Below, in pieces: positions 51,107-59,435 of a stretch of DNA of 64,000 bases (positions within the stretch are counted from its first letter, which is position 1; the number at the start of each line of letters is the position of its first letter). The position numbers and the translations under genes are program-made. The notes beneath the pieces were generated by a model, which was not told where the DNA came from, searched no databases, and was given only the letters and a program-made list of their open reading frames with translations. Origin of the DNA: Bacteroidota bacterium (lineage in GTDB: Bacteria > Bacteroidota > Ignavibacteria > Palsa-1295); the NCBI GenBank assembly GCA_018266755.1, contig JAFDZW010000005.1:558001-622000 (forward strand). The letters run 5' to 3'.

Positions 51107-51610
51107 TTACTGGATCTTCGTCAGGCGCAAGTAGGAACCGCTTCGAAGCGTAGCGACACCCGACGTGTTCTTCTTGTGCTGAATGACGACGTTTCCGGTC
51201 GTCGATCCTACAGTGACGGTGCCATGCATATTGACCCACCCGGTCTGAGAATTAGCGTCATTCCAGGAGTGCCCCGCCGTAGCATCGGCTGTGATCGCGT
51301 CGGAGTTGAATTGCGATACCGTGGTGTCGGTGCCGAAGGCGATCGCTTTGATCGTAGCCCCGCTCGGGATATCAACAGCCAGTGACATTCCGGCTGCTGT
51401 CGTCGACCCGGTATAGAGATACGCGTCGAGCTCCCAAGTCGAATTCGAGTCGACCGCGATCGAGAGCGGCGTAGACTTGAGCCCGGTGGTGGAGTTCGTC
51501 GAATCTGCCGTCAGTACCTTCTGACGGATAGCGTTCTTGGCTACGTGCTGCTGTGCGTGGACGCTCAGAGCCGTAGCGAGCAATGCGAAGAGAATAAGTA
51601 GTCTTTTCAT
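51107..51610 (-). CDS. Exported beta-rich phage protein
   Basis: 167 residues from ATG at 51610, giving a signal peptide MKRLLILFALLATALSVHAQ. Mature part is beta-rich (STWELDAYLYTGSTTAAGMS, GWVNMHGTVTVGSTTGNVVI) and resembles phage fibre or decoration modules. Placed between capsid and connector genes, where an export signal is unexpected. Confidence 0.65.
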   Translation of the reverse strand: MKRLLILFALLATALSVHAQQHVAKNAIRQKVLTADSTNSTTGLKSTPLSIAVDSNSTWELDAYLYTGSTTAAGMSLAVDIPSGATIKAIAFGTDTTVSQFNSDAITADATAGHSWNDANSQTGWVNMHGTVTVGSTTGNVVIQHKKNTSGVATLRSGSYLRLTKIQ

Positions 51611-51612
51611 GG

Positions 51613-52116
51613 TTAGCTGACGGATGAGGTGTCTGGCAACGCATCCCATGATGGGTTGCACGGAGTGTTCGAGGTATTCTGGTACATCGCCGGAGGATCC
51701 GGCGTGACGTAGCAGAGCACTTGGCCTTTGGCCGAGTTACGGTGTGTCGCTTCGACGCCCGCCGTCTGAATGGCGATGGCGATCGTCGGACTCGTCCCAG
51801 AAAGCGAGTTGACGTAGGTCAGTAGATCGACGATCTGTTTTCCCTGTCCGTTCTGGAACGTGATTTTGAAGACCCCGATACCGGACGAGAGCGATATATC
51901 TTCGACGAGTGTATTGCCCGAGCCGTAAACGGTATCGAGAGCAGCTTGCACGTTGGCAAGCAGCGTGAGGTTGGTCGCGCTCCAGGTAATCTGTCCAGTC
52001 GTCCCGGCACTACCGGTCAGCTGAAACGTCCCTGAGGTCGGTGTACCGCCGATCGTGACATACTGCACGCAGTTGGTCCCGTTCGTCGGCGCGGTGGTTG
52101 TCCGTTTGATATTCAT
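51613..52116 (-). CDS. Probable capsid decoration protein
   Basis: 167 residues, no signal. Thr/Gly-rich beta protein (GGTPTSGTFQLTGSAGTTGQ, SSGIGVFKITFQNGQGKQIV). Position after the major capsid gene is usual for head decoration proteins. Two nt before the exported protein gene. Confidence 0.65.
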   Translation of the reverse strand: MNIKRTTTAPTNGTNCVQYVTIGGTPTSGTFQLTGSAGTTGQITWSATNLTLLANVQAALDTVYGSGNTLVEDISLSSGIGVFKITFQNGQGKQIVDLLTYVNSLSGTSPTIAIAIQTAGVEATHRNSAKGQVLCYVTPDPPAMYQNTSNTPCNPSWDALPDTSSVS

Positions 52117-52192
52117 AGTCTTACCTTGTGAATATGTGGTGAAGAGTTAGGGCGGTGATAACCGCCCCTTCTCCTATAGTGACGACCCAGCC

Positions 52193-53446
52193 TTAGCTGA
52201 GAGCGGTGACCTTCGTGAAGGCCTTAACGCGTGTGACCTCGAAGGCCATACGAGCGTGCGCACGAAGCTTGTATGCAAGCTGCGTGAGATCCTTTTCGGA
52301 GCGTTCGAGCACGACATTGAGCCCGCTGCGCATTCCGAGACGCGCGAACATCGCGAAATCACCAACCACAAGCGTGCCGCTGGTGGCGTGTGGCGTTGCA
52401 ACGACCGGGATGCCCCACAGCGTCGACGGACCGGCCTCGCCAGGACGACGGTAGATGTAGTTGCTGTTCGCGTCCTTGATGAGTGTGATAGAGCGCATAT
52501 TGTCGGAGTGCAGAATCCCGAGGTTCGGGTTCGATGCGCCATCGGTCTGACAGAGGACGATTGCACGATAGAAGGCGTCGATGTTAGACTCGGTCTCACC
52601 GTTGTTATCGTTGTTGTCGGTACGGGCAAAATTGCCGATCCCCGAGATGTTGATGATGCCCTTCATCTCGTTCGTGCCAGTGCCCTTGAGGATCTGACGC
52701 TCTGCCTCGAGATCGACGAAGCGCTCGATGCGCTGATCCATGAACGCGCGAAGACCGGGCTGATCTTCAAGCTGCGATTCCGTGATCCGGAACCACGTTC
52801 CGACCGGCGCCGCCGTGACCGTGACCTTATCGGTCTCGAACCCGGACTGCACGAGATCATCGAGTTCGTTGACCTGCGTTCCGGCGTTGTTCTGATACGT
52901 GGTCTCCTGGAAGTACTCGTAGGCGTTCGATGCCATCGGAAACTTCGGCATGTAGTCCATGATCATCGGTGGGTAGATCGGCAGCTCGCTGATCCCCGGC
53001 ACCTGCTCAGGGAACTGCGGCACGTTTGCGATCGTGATGTCCGATCCTGTGGTCTTCATGCCACGATGCTGCCAACCCTTGATCTCCACGACGAGGCCGT
53101 TCTTGCCGATCGTGTTGAAGTCCTTGACGGACTTGTAGGCATCGGAGTCAACGAACGATTGACCGACGCTCTTGAAGCCATTGTTACCGTTCTCGCGGCC
53201 CTGACCTGGAAGGTTCTCCGGCGTGTTCATCGCCCTGAGCTGCTCCTCGTTCTTGATGGTCTTCACCTCGGCATCAATCTTGGAATTGATGTCGGAGCAT
53301 TCACGCTCTAGGGCGTCGAACTGCTCCTTCATGGTCTTCATGGCATCGCCCGAGACCTCCTTTGCACGCATCTTGTCGAGCAAGGACTTCTGCTCGGCGA
53401 CCTTCGTCGAGTACAGGCCCTTCAATTCGGTGATCTGAGTATTCAT
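52193..53446 (-). CDS. Major capsid protein, HK97 fold
   Basis: 417 residues. N-terminal 100-110 residues are a coiled-coil delta domain (MRAKEVSGDAMKTMKEQFDA) to be removed by the protease, then the HK97-type core with WFRITESQLEDQPGLRAFMD, GIINISGIGNFAR and the C-terminal DFAMFARLGMRSGLNVVLER and LAYKLRAHARMAFEVTRVKA. The pattern is typical of phage_capsid family members. Confidence 0.95.
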   Translation of the reverse strand: MNTQITELKGLYSTKVAEQKSLLDKMRAKEVSGDAMKTMKEQFDALERECSDINSKIDAEVKTIKNEEQLRAMNTPENLPGQGRENGNNGFKSVGQSFVDSDAYKSVKDFNTIGKNGLVVEIKGWQHRGMKTTGSDITIANVPQFPEQVPGISELPIYPPMIMDYMPKFPMASNAYEYFQETTYQNNAGTQVNELDDLVQSGFETDKVTVTAAPVGTWFRITESQLEDQPGLRAFMDQRIERFVDLEAERQILKGTGTNEMKGIINISGIGNFARTDNNDNNGETESNIDAFYRAIVLCQTDGASNPNLGILHSDNMRSITLIKDANSNYIYRRPGEAGPSTLWGIPVVATPHATSGTLVVGDFAMFARLGMRSGLNVVLERSEKDLTQLAYKLRAHARMAFEVTRVKAFTKVTALS

Positions 53447-54606
53447 CAGAGTAGTACGGTTTGATGATTGACCTGCTGCTCCATAAGGCGAGCCTCCATA
53501 GCCGCGAGGTCGAGTGTGGTGTCAGTGGATTTGGCACCGGCGTTCTGTCCATCGTCCGCCGGGAGGCCGAGCGCGGACTTGATCTCACTGGCACGTTCGA
53601 TCAGATCCTTGCCGTTGGTTGCGAGTTCATCCGCAAGGGTTGTCAGCTGTTGACGGTTGGCTGCGTTAAACTGCTGCCCCGTCTTCGCTGAGCCCGAAAC
53701 TTGGGTGATGGTGGCCAGACGACCAGCAAGGTTCTTCGTCGTGTCAAGCACGAACTTCACATGATCCTTCAGGGACGCTGCGGTTCGAAGCTCGGGAGCG
53801 GAGAACGTGAGCGACTTTGCCACCTGATACTGTGCCGAGAGTTCGTCCGGATCGAGTGCCAACAGCGCCGCGGCAACCTTCTTGATCTTATCGGCATAGT
53901 CATCGGCACCGATGGCAATCTTCGCGATCTTCTCTTCCACAGTGAGCATGTCAGAGTAGACGATTTCCCACAGACCGCCCCAAAGGAATCGGTCATGGAG
54001 GCTGCAGAGCGCATTGATCGTCAGGCTCTCGGACCAGGTCTCGCCGAGGACAGAGTCCTCACCGTCCATCATTGACTTGAGCGATAGGGACTTCAGCGAC
54101 TTGATCGGGAGCACGGTATTGCGATGCTCGGCCGGTGTCGGTGTGATCGAGGCGTCAAGGCCAAGGGGCCAGCGCTTGATGTGGAAAGACTTACCTACCT
54201 GCTCACGCTCCACGAGGTAGGGAGCGGTACCAGACGACCATCCCATTTTTTTCTGCCCGATGAGCTCGTAGATCTTCGCTTCGTACTCGTCACGGAGATC
54301 AAGCTGGCCTTCGGCCCAGATACCGGCATCGGTCATCGTGAGCGTCGCCTTCATGCCGCCGCCGAGCTTTTTGCGGCCGAGCAACGGATCGAGACCGTGG
54401 TTGTAATACACGGTGGATTTGACCTCGCCGGCAAAGTCGGCGTCGTAGTCGGTAACGGTGTCGAAGTAATCGCGCTCGAGATCGGTATCGCTCTCCGCGC
54501 CGAAGCGCACGAGCATCCCGCCGAAACGGCCGTCGCCGAGCGCTTTGATCTCGCCGCCGATGACCACGAGCGAATCCTCTGCCTGTGCTTGTGTCGGTGT
54601 CTTCAT
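53446..54606 (-). CDS. Prohead protease with long C-terminal extension
   Basis: 386 residues. Herpesvirus-assemblin-like fold with catalytic His70 (VYYNHG) and Ser at 124/125 (MGWSSGT). Typical HK97 proteases have about 200 residues; residues 200-386 (helical, LTVEEKIAKIAIGADDYADK, LDTTKNLAGRLATITQVSGS) are probably a fused scaffold. TGATG junction with the capsid gene. Confidence 0.88.
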   Translation of the reverse strand: MKTPTQAQAEDSLVVIGGEIKALGDGRFGGMLVRFGAESDTDLERDYFDTVTDYDADFAGEVKSTVYYNHGLDPLLGRKKLGGGMKATLTMTDAGIWAEGQLDLRDEYEAKIYELIGQKKMGWSSGTAPYLVEREQVGKSFHIKRWPLGLDASITPTPAEHRNTVLPIKSLKSLSLKSMMDGEDSVLGETWSESLTINALCSLHDRFLWGGLWEIVYSDMLTVEEKIAKIAIGADDYADKIKKVAAALLALDPDELSAQYQVAKSLTFSAPELRTAASLKDHVKFVLDTTKNLAGRLATITQVSGSAKTGQQFNAANRQQLTTLADELATNGKDLIERASEIKSALGLPADDGQNAGAKSTDTTLDLAAMEARLMEQQVNHQTVLL

Positions 54607-56084
54607 TATGCGTTTTCCCTTACGGTGATGGTGCCGGCGAGCGGCGGTACAATGTTCCCTTGCTCATCGACAGCCGGAGGCGGTGCGGGCATGTTGGCAG
54701 GGAAAAACTTCTCTGCTTCGGCGGGGGTGAACCCGAGTGTGATAGCAAAGGCGATGCACTGTTCACGGGTCATACCGAACTTCTCGTTCGCGCCGAGCGC
54801 ATAGTTGTTCATGGCGACGCGTAGCTCACGGACACCTTCGATGTTATCGCGCAGACGGCTCGTAATGACGTTGTCGCTGACCGGATCAAGGCCAAGCTCG
54901 AGACGCAGTTCGTCAAGTGTAATGGCACCGCCTTTATACATCTCGAGATTATAGCGTCCCCAATCTTGCTGTAGCTCGCGGAACGCCTCCATCGACGAGC
55001 GGTCAAGTACAATCTGATAGTCGCCCTTAAACCCGAATCGGTTCTTGAACCCATTGGTGAGCGTCTCGCTGATCATATCGAGGAGAGGTCCGAACGTGCG
55101 GGTATTAAACCGTTTGTCACCCTCCTTCATGTTTTGCAGCGTCGCATTTCGCAATCCTGCAGGCCATTCGAGTACTACGAGCGGAATTCCGAAGACGCGA
55201 GCAACACGGGCCTCAGCTTCGCGCGAGATCGCCTCGGTGTTGAGCTCATCGAAGGTCCCGGAGAAGCTATCGATACCTTCGATGCCTTCGAGGAAGATCA
55301 TATTCCCACGAGTATCACCTGTCGTCTGTTTGATTACATCTTCCTTGATGGCCTTCCGGTCTTCCGGCGCTGGTGCCTCCGTGCCGTCCTTCACGCGGGC
55401 GATCTTGCCACGCATCAAGTCGTTCTTCAGGTAAGCGTATTGAGCGCGTCCGGCTTCGGTGTCGATGTTGATCTCGTTGAAGACCTGCTGGATCGGAGAT
55501 ACTCCCTTGTTGGAATTGTAGGCGCTGCGCGACGGCCATTTGAGGTGAATCACATCGTTCACGCCATAATCGCGATTATCACCCGGGCGCATGGGGTTGC
55601 GATATTTGTAGCCGGAGAGGAATCCACGTTCGTCGTACTTTGGCTGCATGAGTCCGCTATGGTAATTCCATAGCTGCACCACTACCTTGCCGTATTGATT
55701 CGCATTGCGTCCGCCAAGAATGAACGTCTCTCCACCAATTGACAGGTTGGTAATTATCGATAGCTTGAAATCCGATTCCGACTGTTCGGGATTTGGGTTC
55801 TGCAGCAGCTCGCGGATCTGTGGGTATGGGTCTGTCTGTTTCTTGTCCTCGACCGATACCCGGAACTTGGCCTGCGGGAAGGTGAACTGCCAGAAGCTGA
55901 TAGCACCGGCGATTAGAGAGTTGTTCTCATAGCCGTTCGATGCGTTGCGGTCGAACGTCGGAAGATCGGTCTGATAGCGACTCTGATAATATACCCCTAT
56001 CTTCGGCGAGGACACGTTCTCAGCCGGAGCGTCTTGGCTCTTGGACTTGCGGAATGGGGTTGGGATCAGGTCCCGAAGCTTCAT
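54606..56084 (-). CDS. Portal protein, HK97 type
   Basis: 492 residues. YVNNSLIAGAISFW-type start and central VIHLKWPSRSAYNSNKGVSP then QVFNEINIDTEAGRAQYAYL, FSGTFDELNTEAISREAEAR and IPLVVLEWPAGLRNAT are typical of phage_portal family members. Forms the dodecameric DNA channel. TAATG junction with the protease gene. Confidence 0.93.
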   Translation of the reverse strand: MKLRDLIPTPFRKSKSQDAPAENVSSPKIGVYYQSRYQTDLPTFDRNASNGYENNSLIAGAISFWQFTFPQAKFRVSVEDKKQTDPYPQIRELLQNPNPEQSESDFKLSIITNLSIGGETFILGGRNANQYGKVVVQLWNYHSGLMQPKYDERGFLSGYKYRNPMRPGDNRDYGVNDVIHLKWPSRSAYNSNKGVSPIQQVFNEINIDTEAGRAQYAYLKNDLMRGKIARVKDGTEAPAPEDRKAIKEDVIKQTTGDTRGNMIFLEGIEGIDSFSGTFDELNTEAISREAEARVARVFGIPLVVLEWPAGLRNATLQNMKEGDKRFNTRTFGPLLDMISETLTNGFKNRFGFKGDYQIVLDRSSMEAFRELQQDWGRYNLEMYKGGAITLDELRLELGLDPVSDNVITSRLRDNIEGVRELRVAMNNYALGANEKFGMTREQCIAFAITLGFTPAEAEKFFPANMPAPPPAVDEQGNIVPPLAGTITVRENA

Positions 56085-56185
56085 CGTGTGCGAGTGCGCT
56101 TATGCACTGCAAATCACACGAACCGGCGTAGAATTACGATTGTGGCCTATTTGACACCAGGTGACACCCAATGACCCCTAATGAC

Positions 56186-56422
56186 CTACTTGGTATTTGG
56201 ATCTTTTTGGACATCGTAGCACCGGACATAGAGCGTCAGCGCAGCTCCGGCGAACTCCTGCGACACGTCGACGAGACGCTTAGACTTCTCACCTCGGAGG
56301 AACCGTTTCACATACCGCTTTGCCGTTGACGGCGATATCCGTAACTCCCGGGCGTACTCGTACACCGTCATCGTTCGGATGATATACGGAGCCTGAACCG
56401 AAGTCGTGTTCTGCGTTGCCAT
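56186..56422 (-). CDS. Small helix-turn-helix protein between terminase and portal
   Basis: 78 residues. TVYEYARELRISPSTAKRYV is a clear HTH (helix-turn-recognition helix), followed by a short beta-rich end. Fifteen nt after the terminase and 101 nt before the portal gene. Could regulate the late operon or assist packaging; neither is shown. Confidence 0.7.
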   Translation of the reverse strand: MATQNTTSVQAPYIIRTMTVYEYARELRISPSTAKRYVKRFLRGEKSKRLVDVSQEFAGAALTLYVRCYDVQKDPNTK

Positions 56423-56436
56423 GCTTCCCGTACTGC

Positions 56437-57981
56437 TTAAAGAACTCTTACCCTGCGCTTCGTGGCGAGCTTATTGAACGCCCCCGAGCTTGCATCCACC
56501 TGATCCTTGTATTTCCCTTTCGGGAATGACCCCATTTCGTTGATGTAGTCGGTGTTCCACTCGCCTTCGACGATCTTCACGTTACCGGCCATCCACTGCG
56601 ACGAGAACGGACCGGCGCGTGTGACCTTATCGCCTGTCGGGCGTTCGGCATCCACGCTGTAGCCTCGGAGCGATCGGATCAACAGATCGACACTATCACG
56701 GCCCATACTGCCCGGTTCCTGTTCGAGCCAGATCTTAACCTTGCCGCCGAGATAGACACCTGTCTGGGTAACCGTGCCATCGACAGCGGTTGTGGTCTGA
56801 GCAATACCACCGAATCGCTTAGCATCTCGATTCGCCGTTTGCAAGATGTTCGCATCGCGCTGTGCGGCCCCCCACTGTCCACGGACGACGTCGAGCACGT
56901 ACAGGTCCATATTCTTCGCGATCCCCATCAGCACGCCGGCTGTATATGCCCCGCCGCCCTCGGTGAATGCCTTGTCCCAATAGCGGACGAGCGTCAGCTC
57001 ATTCGGCACAGCATCGGCAGAGACGCTCTCAGCCTTCGATGCGGGGAACATGTCGCCTTCGTTCGATACCGGCCGCTGCTGCAGCTGTGCTGCCGCCTGT
57101 GAGCCAAGCGCCTTCTCGAGTGACTTCGCGTCCTCCTCGCTGAATCGCTCCGTGGAGACGAGCTCGCCGATCACCTCGCGCGGATCACTGAACCCGATGG
57201 AGGTGACGTTCTTCTCGCCCTCGTAGCGGAACGGGATCTTGAGGATCTCGAAGCCCAAGTCCAGATCGATGACATACCCGCTGACGTCCATCACGTGGAC
57301 GCGCTGCTGCATGAGGATATGCACATGTGTCTTCGGGTCGTTGTAGCGGCTGAACCACTTGTTCTTGTACCAGAAGTTGGCCGCGATACGATCGGCGGCC
57401 GTCTCCTCGCGCTCCGGGTTGTTTGGATCGTCGCAGATATTGATATCGCCACCTTCACCGACCACAGACGAGCCAACGCCTAGCGATCGCCGGCTGCCGT
57501 GTTGATCGGTCTTGTAGTACTCCTTCGTGTCCTGGTCGGACGCGATCTGGTACAGGTCACCGAAATAGGCTCGGTACTCTGGCGAACGGATGAGGTCACG
57601 GGCTTTCGTGGCGTCACGGAGCGCAAGGCTCTTAGCGAACGATGCCGTGAGGAAGTTGTGCGACGGGTCCTTGGTCCACACCCACGCCGGGAAGAACACG
57701 CTCGTGAGCATGGACTTCAGCGAACGCGGCGGGACGTTGATGATCAGCTTCCGGATCTCCCGACGGTAGCAGGCCTCCAGATGCTCGCAGATCGCACCGA
57801 TGTGCCAGTTATCAATGAACGGCGTCGTCGGCTCGAGCACGTGCCAGAACTGCTTCACGAACTCATGGAGTGTTAGGCTGCCACGCTGCGAGTAGAACTC
57901 TTCTGCGCGGACGAGCCGTAGCAGCTCCTCCTGCTCCTCGGCCGGCATACGATCGAAGTCTATGCCCGAGAGGTCGAACAC
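56437..57981 (-). CDS. Terminase large subunit
   Basis: 514 residues, GTG start at 57981 directly after the small-subunit stop. ATPase part with Walker A-like NVPPRSLKS (82-90) and Walker B DINICDDP (179-186); nuclease part with LVRYWDKAFTEGGGAYTAGV (about 340) and CDxIDxK-like acidic residues further on. Cuts and pumps phage DNA into proheads through the portal. Confidence 0.95.
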   Translation of the reverse strand: MFDLSGIDFDRMPAEEQEELLRLVRAEEFYSQRGSLTLHEFVKQFWHVLEPTTPFIDNWHIGAICEHLEACYRREIRKLIINVPPRSLKSMLTSVFFPAWVWTKDPSHNFLTASFAKSLALRDATKARDLIRSPEYRAYFGDLYQIASDQDTKEYYKTDQHGSRRSLGVGSSVVGEGGDINICDDPNNPEREETAADRIAANFWYKNKWFSRYNDPKTHVHILMQQRVHVMDVSGYVIDLDLGFEILKIPFRYEGEKNVTSIGFSDPREVIGELVSTERFSEEDAKSLEKALGSQAAAQLQQRPVSNEGDMFPASKAESVSADAVPNELTLVRYWDKAFTEGGGAYTAGVLMGIAKNMDLYVLDVVRGQWGAAQRDANILQTANRDAKRFGGIAQTTTAVDGTVTQTGVYLGGKVKIWLEQEPGSMGRDSVDLLIRSLRGYSVDAERPTGDKVTRAGPFSSQWMAGNVKIVEGEWNTDYINEMGSFPKGKYKDQVDASSGAFNKLATKRRVRVL

Positions 57982-58515
57982 CTACTGTGCGTCGGGTGAC
58001 GGTGTATCGGTAGTGGCTGCCGGTGGCGTGTCCTGCTTCGCATACTTCCGGCGCATTTCCTCGAACGCCTGCTTACGGGCTGCATCGGTCGTGAAGTCGC
58101 TCACCTTCTTGCGCTCGATCTCCTTGCGCTCGGGGGCATCGGTGCCGAGGATCTTCGCCTCGCGCTCCATGACCTTCAGGTAGGCACGGAGGTTTTCGGG
58201 GTTCGGCTCACGCACGATCTCGGGCTCCTCTCCGTCCTTGGCCGGTAGGACCTTCTCGGTATATAGCCCGTCGGAGAGGATATCGTATAGCTCCTCACAG
58301 CGTTCGAGCTGACGTGCGCGGACCTCGTCGACGAGCGTGTGGTCGATCATGCTGACCGTGGCGGCCAAGCCCTCACGTTCAAGCTTCAGTACCTCCACGT
58401 GGCTGACACCCATTTTGGCACCTATGCGGCGCAGTGACCACCCCATAGCCCTAAGCATCATGATGTCATTGATCATGGATGCCCGTTTTTCGCCCGTTAT
58501 TGGTGTGCTGAACAT
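57982..58515 (-). CDS. Terminase small subunit-type protein
   Basis: 177 residues. N-terminal HTH (MLRAMGWSLRRIGAKMGVSH) for DNA binding, helical middle, charged C-terminus (TTDAARKQAFEEMRRKYAKQ). Abuts the large subunit gene without a gap. Assigned by HTH and position. Confidence 0.85.
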   Translation of the reverse strand: MFSTPITGEKRASMINDIMMLRAMGWSLRRIGAKMGVSHVEVLKLEREGLAATVSMIDHTLVDEVRARQLERCEELYDILSDGLYTEKVLPAKDGEEPEIVREPNPENLRAYLKVMEREAKILGTDAPERKEIERKKVSDFTTDAARKQAFEEMRRKYAKQDTPPAATTDTPSPDAQ

Positions 58516-58581
58516 CGGTAATCTACAGCGTTAATCGCAATATGATATTTTCGGCACGTTTCAAGCGGCGCTCAGAGCATT

Positions 58582-58824
58582 CTATTGCTCTTTATGTACC
58601 GTCTCGGGTACCCTGAACCCGACAGTCCTGCGCTTTCGGATCGACGCGACTCGGTCGACGATCACGGGGTTACCGGCGGAGTCCTTCGTCTCGACGTACC
58701 GCCAGTTGTCGTAGGCCCGAGTAGCCTGACCCGCCATCACGCGGTTGGCAAATCGGCGCTTGCTCCGCTCCTGCTTGCGGTCCCGAGCTTCCGCCCCCTG
58801 CTTTCGACGTGCTGCCTTACCCAT
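58582..58824 (-). CDS. Small basic phage protein
   Basis: 80 residues from ATG at 58824 (MGKAARRKQGAEARDRKQER). Very basic N-terminus, then AYDNWRYVETKDSAGNPVIV. Could bind nucleic acid. Overlaps the upstream gene by 8 nt. Confidence 0.7.
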   Translation of the reverse strand: MGKAARRKQGAEARDRKQERSKRRFANRVMAGQATRAYDNWRYVETKDSAGNPVIVDRVASIRKRRTVGFRVPETVHKEQ

Positions 58825-59065
58825 GGCTGACCTCCGGCACATAGCCATCGAGATCCGGTACCATCTTCCAGTCGTCACGCCTCGCAAGCTCGATCGGTAC
58901 GGCGTGGGTGTACCCATGTGCGAGCCATTTCCCGTCGGTGACCGAGTATCGACAGTGGCGCATCCAGGCGTCGGATGTCACGTCGTTCGGGTTCAACGCA
59001 TACCCGTCGCAAACGGCCAGCCCACGGTTCGTTACTGCGCTTTTTAGTGATTCGTCGAGGTTCAT
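58817..59065 (-). CDS. Small phage protein of unknown function
   Basis: 82 residues. VTNRGLAVCDGYALNPNDVT, WLAHGYTHAVPIELARR and DWKMVPDLDGYVPE are its notable parts; no family recognised. First gene after the hairpin at 59.1 kb, thus possibly first gene of the packaging operon. Confidence 0.65.
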   Translation of the reverse strand: MNLDESLKSAVTNRGLAVCDGYALNPNDVTSDAWMRHCRYSVTDGKWLAHGYTHAVPIELARRDDWKMVPDLDGYVPEVSHG

Positions 59066-59121
59066 GGCATTGTTAGATTAGAAAGATCGCGCACCAAAAG
59101 GACACCTTTTTACTGTAATGC

Positions 59122-59158
59122 AAAGAGCCCCGGTAGGTTTTGTCCTACCGGGGCTCTT
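59122..59158 (-). terminator. Long hairpin between replication and packaging modules
   Basis: Perfect 15-bp stem AAGAGCCCCGGTAGG/CCTACCGGGGCTCTT with a 6-nt loop, then TTTGC on the minus strand. Separates early replication genes from packaging genes; weak T tract. Confidence 0.7.
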
Positions 59159-59205
59159 ATGAAGCTCCTTAGTTGTGCGATATGGCGGCCGCTTTCGGCG
59201 CATCC

Positions 59206-59382
59206 TCATGTGTACAAATATACCACTATTTCACACAGAAGGTTCAACCGCCATACATTTTTCTCAATATTTTCAGTTGCCGATCGACGTATGGCCTCGG
59301 CCTTGATCCCGGCCCGCGGAAAGTGCTTAGCAACGATTGGCACTGCTTCTTTTAATGTGACGACATCTGGATCGTCCGGCAT
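59206..59382 (-). CDS. 58-residue protein after dnaB
   Basis: ATG at 59382, with AAGAAAGGG about 8 nt upstream. MPDDPDVVTLKEAVPIVAKH then FPRAGIKAEAIRRSATENIE looks like a small helical DNA-binding protein of the excisionase kind. Its stop overlaps another ATG (ATGA), but the frame beginning there runs through the hairpin and is probably not coding. The rest of 59066-59435 holds nothing else. Confidence 0.5.
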   Translation of the reverse strand: MPDDPDVVTLKEAVPIVAKHFPRAGIKAEAIRRSATENIEKNVWRLNLLCEIVVYLYT

Positions 59383-59435
59383 AAGTGGACCCTTTCTTGA
59401 TTAGGAGTGAGTAATACCGGGGATGGCTCCCCGAA

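Noticed and set aside
59213-59220. TATATTTG on the minus strand as a promoter of a short RNA ending at the 59.1-kb hairpin
   Set aside because: It lies inside the end of a plausible small coding region, and the following ATG frame runs through the hairpin. Left open but not annotated.
59159-59404. Plus-strand open frame of 81 codons
   Set aside because: Starts at the foot of the hairpin, is opposite a better minus-strand small ORF and has no RBS or family.
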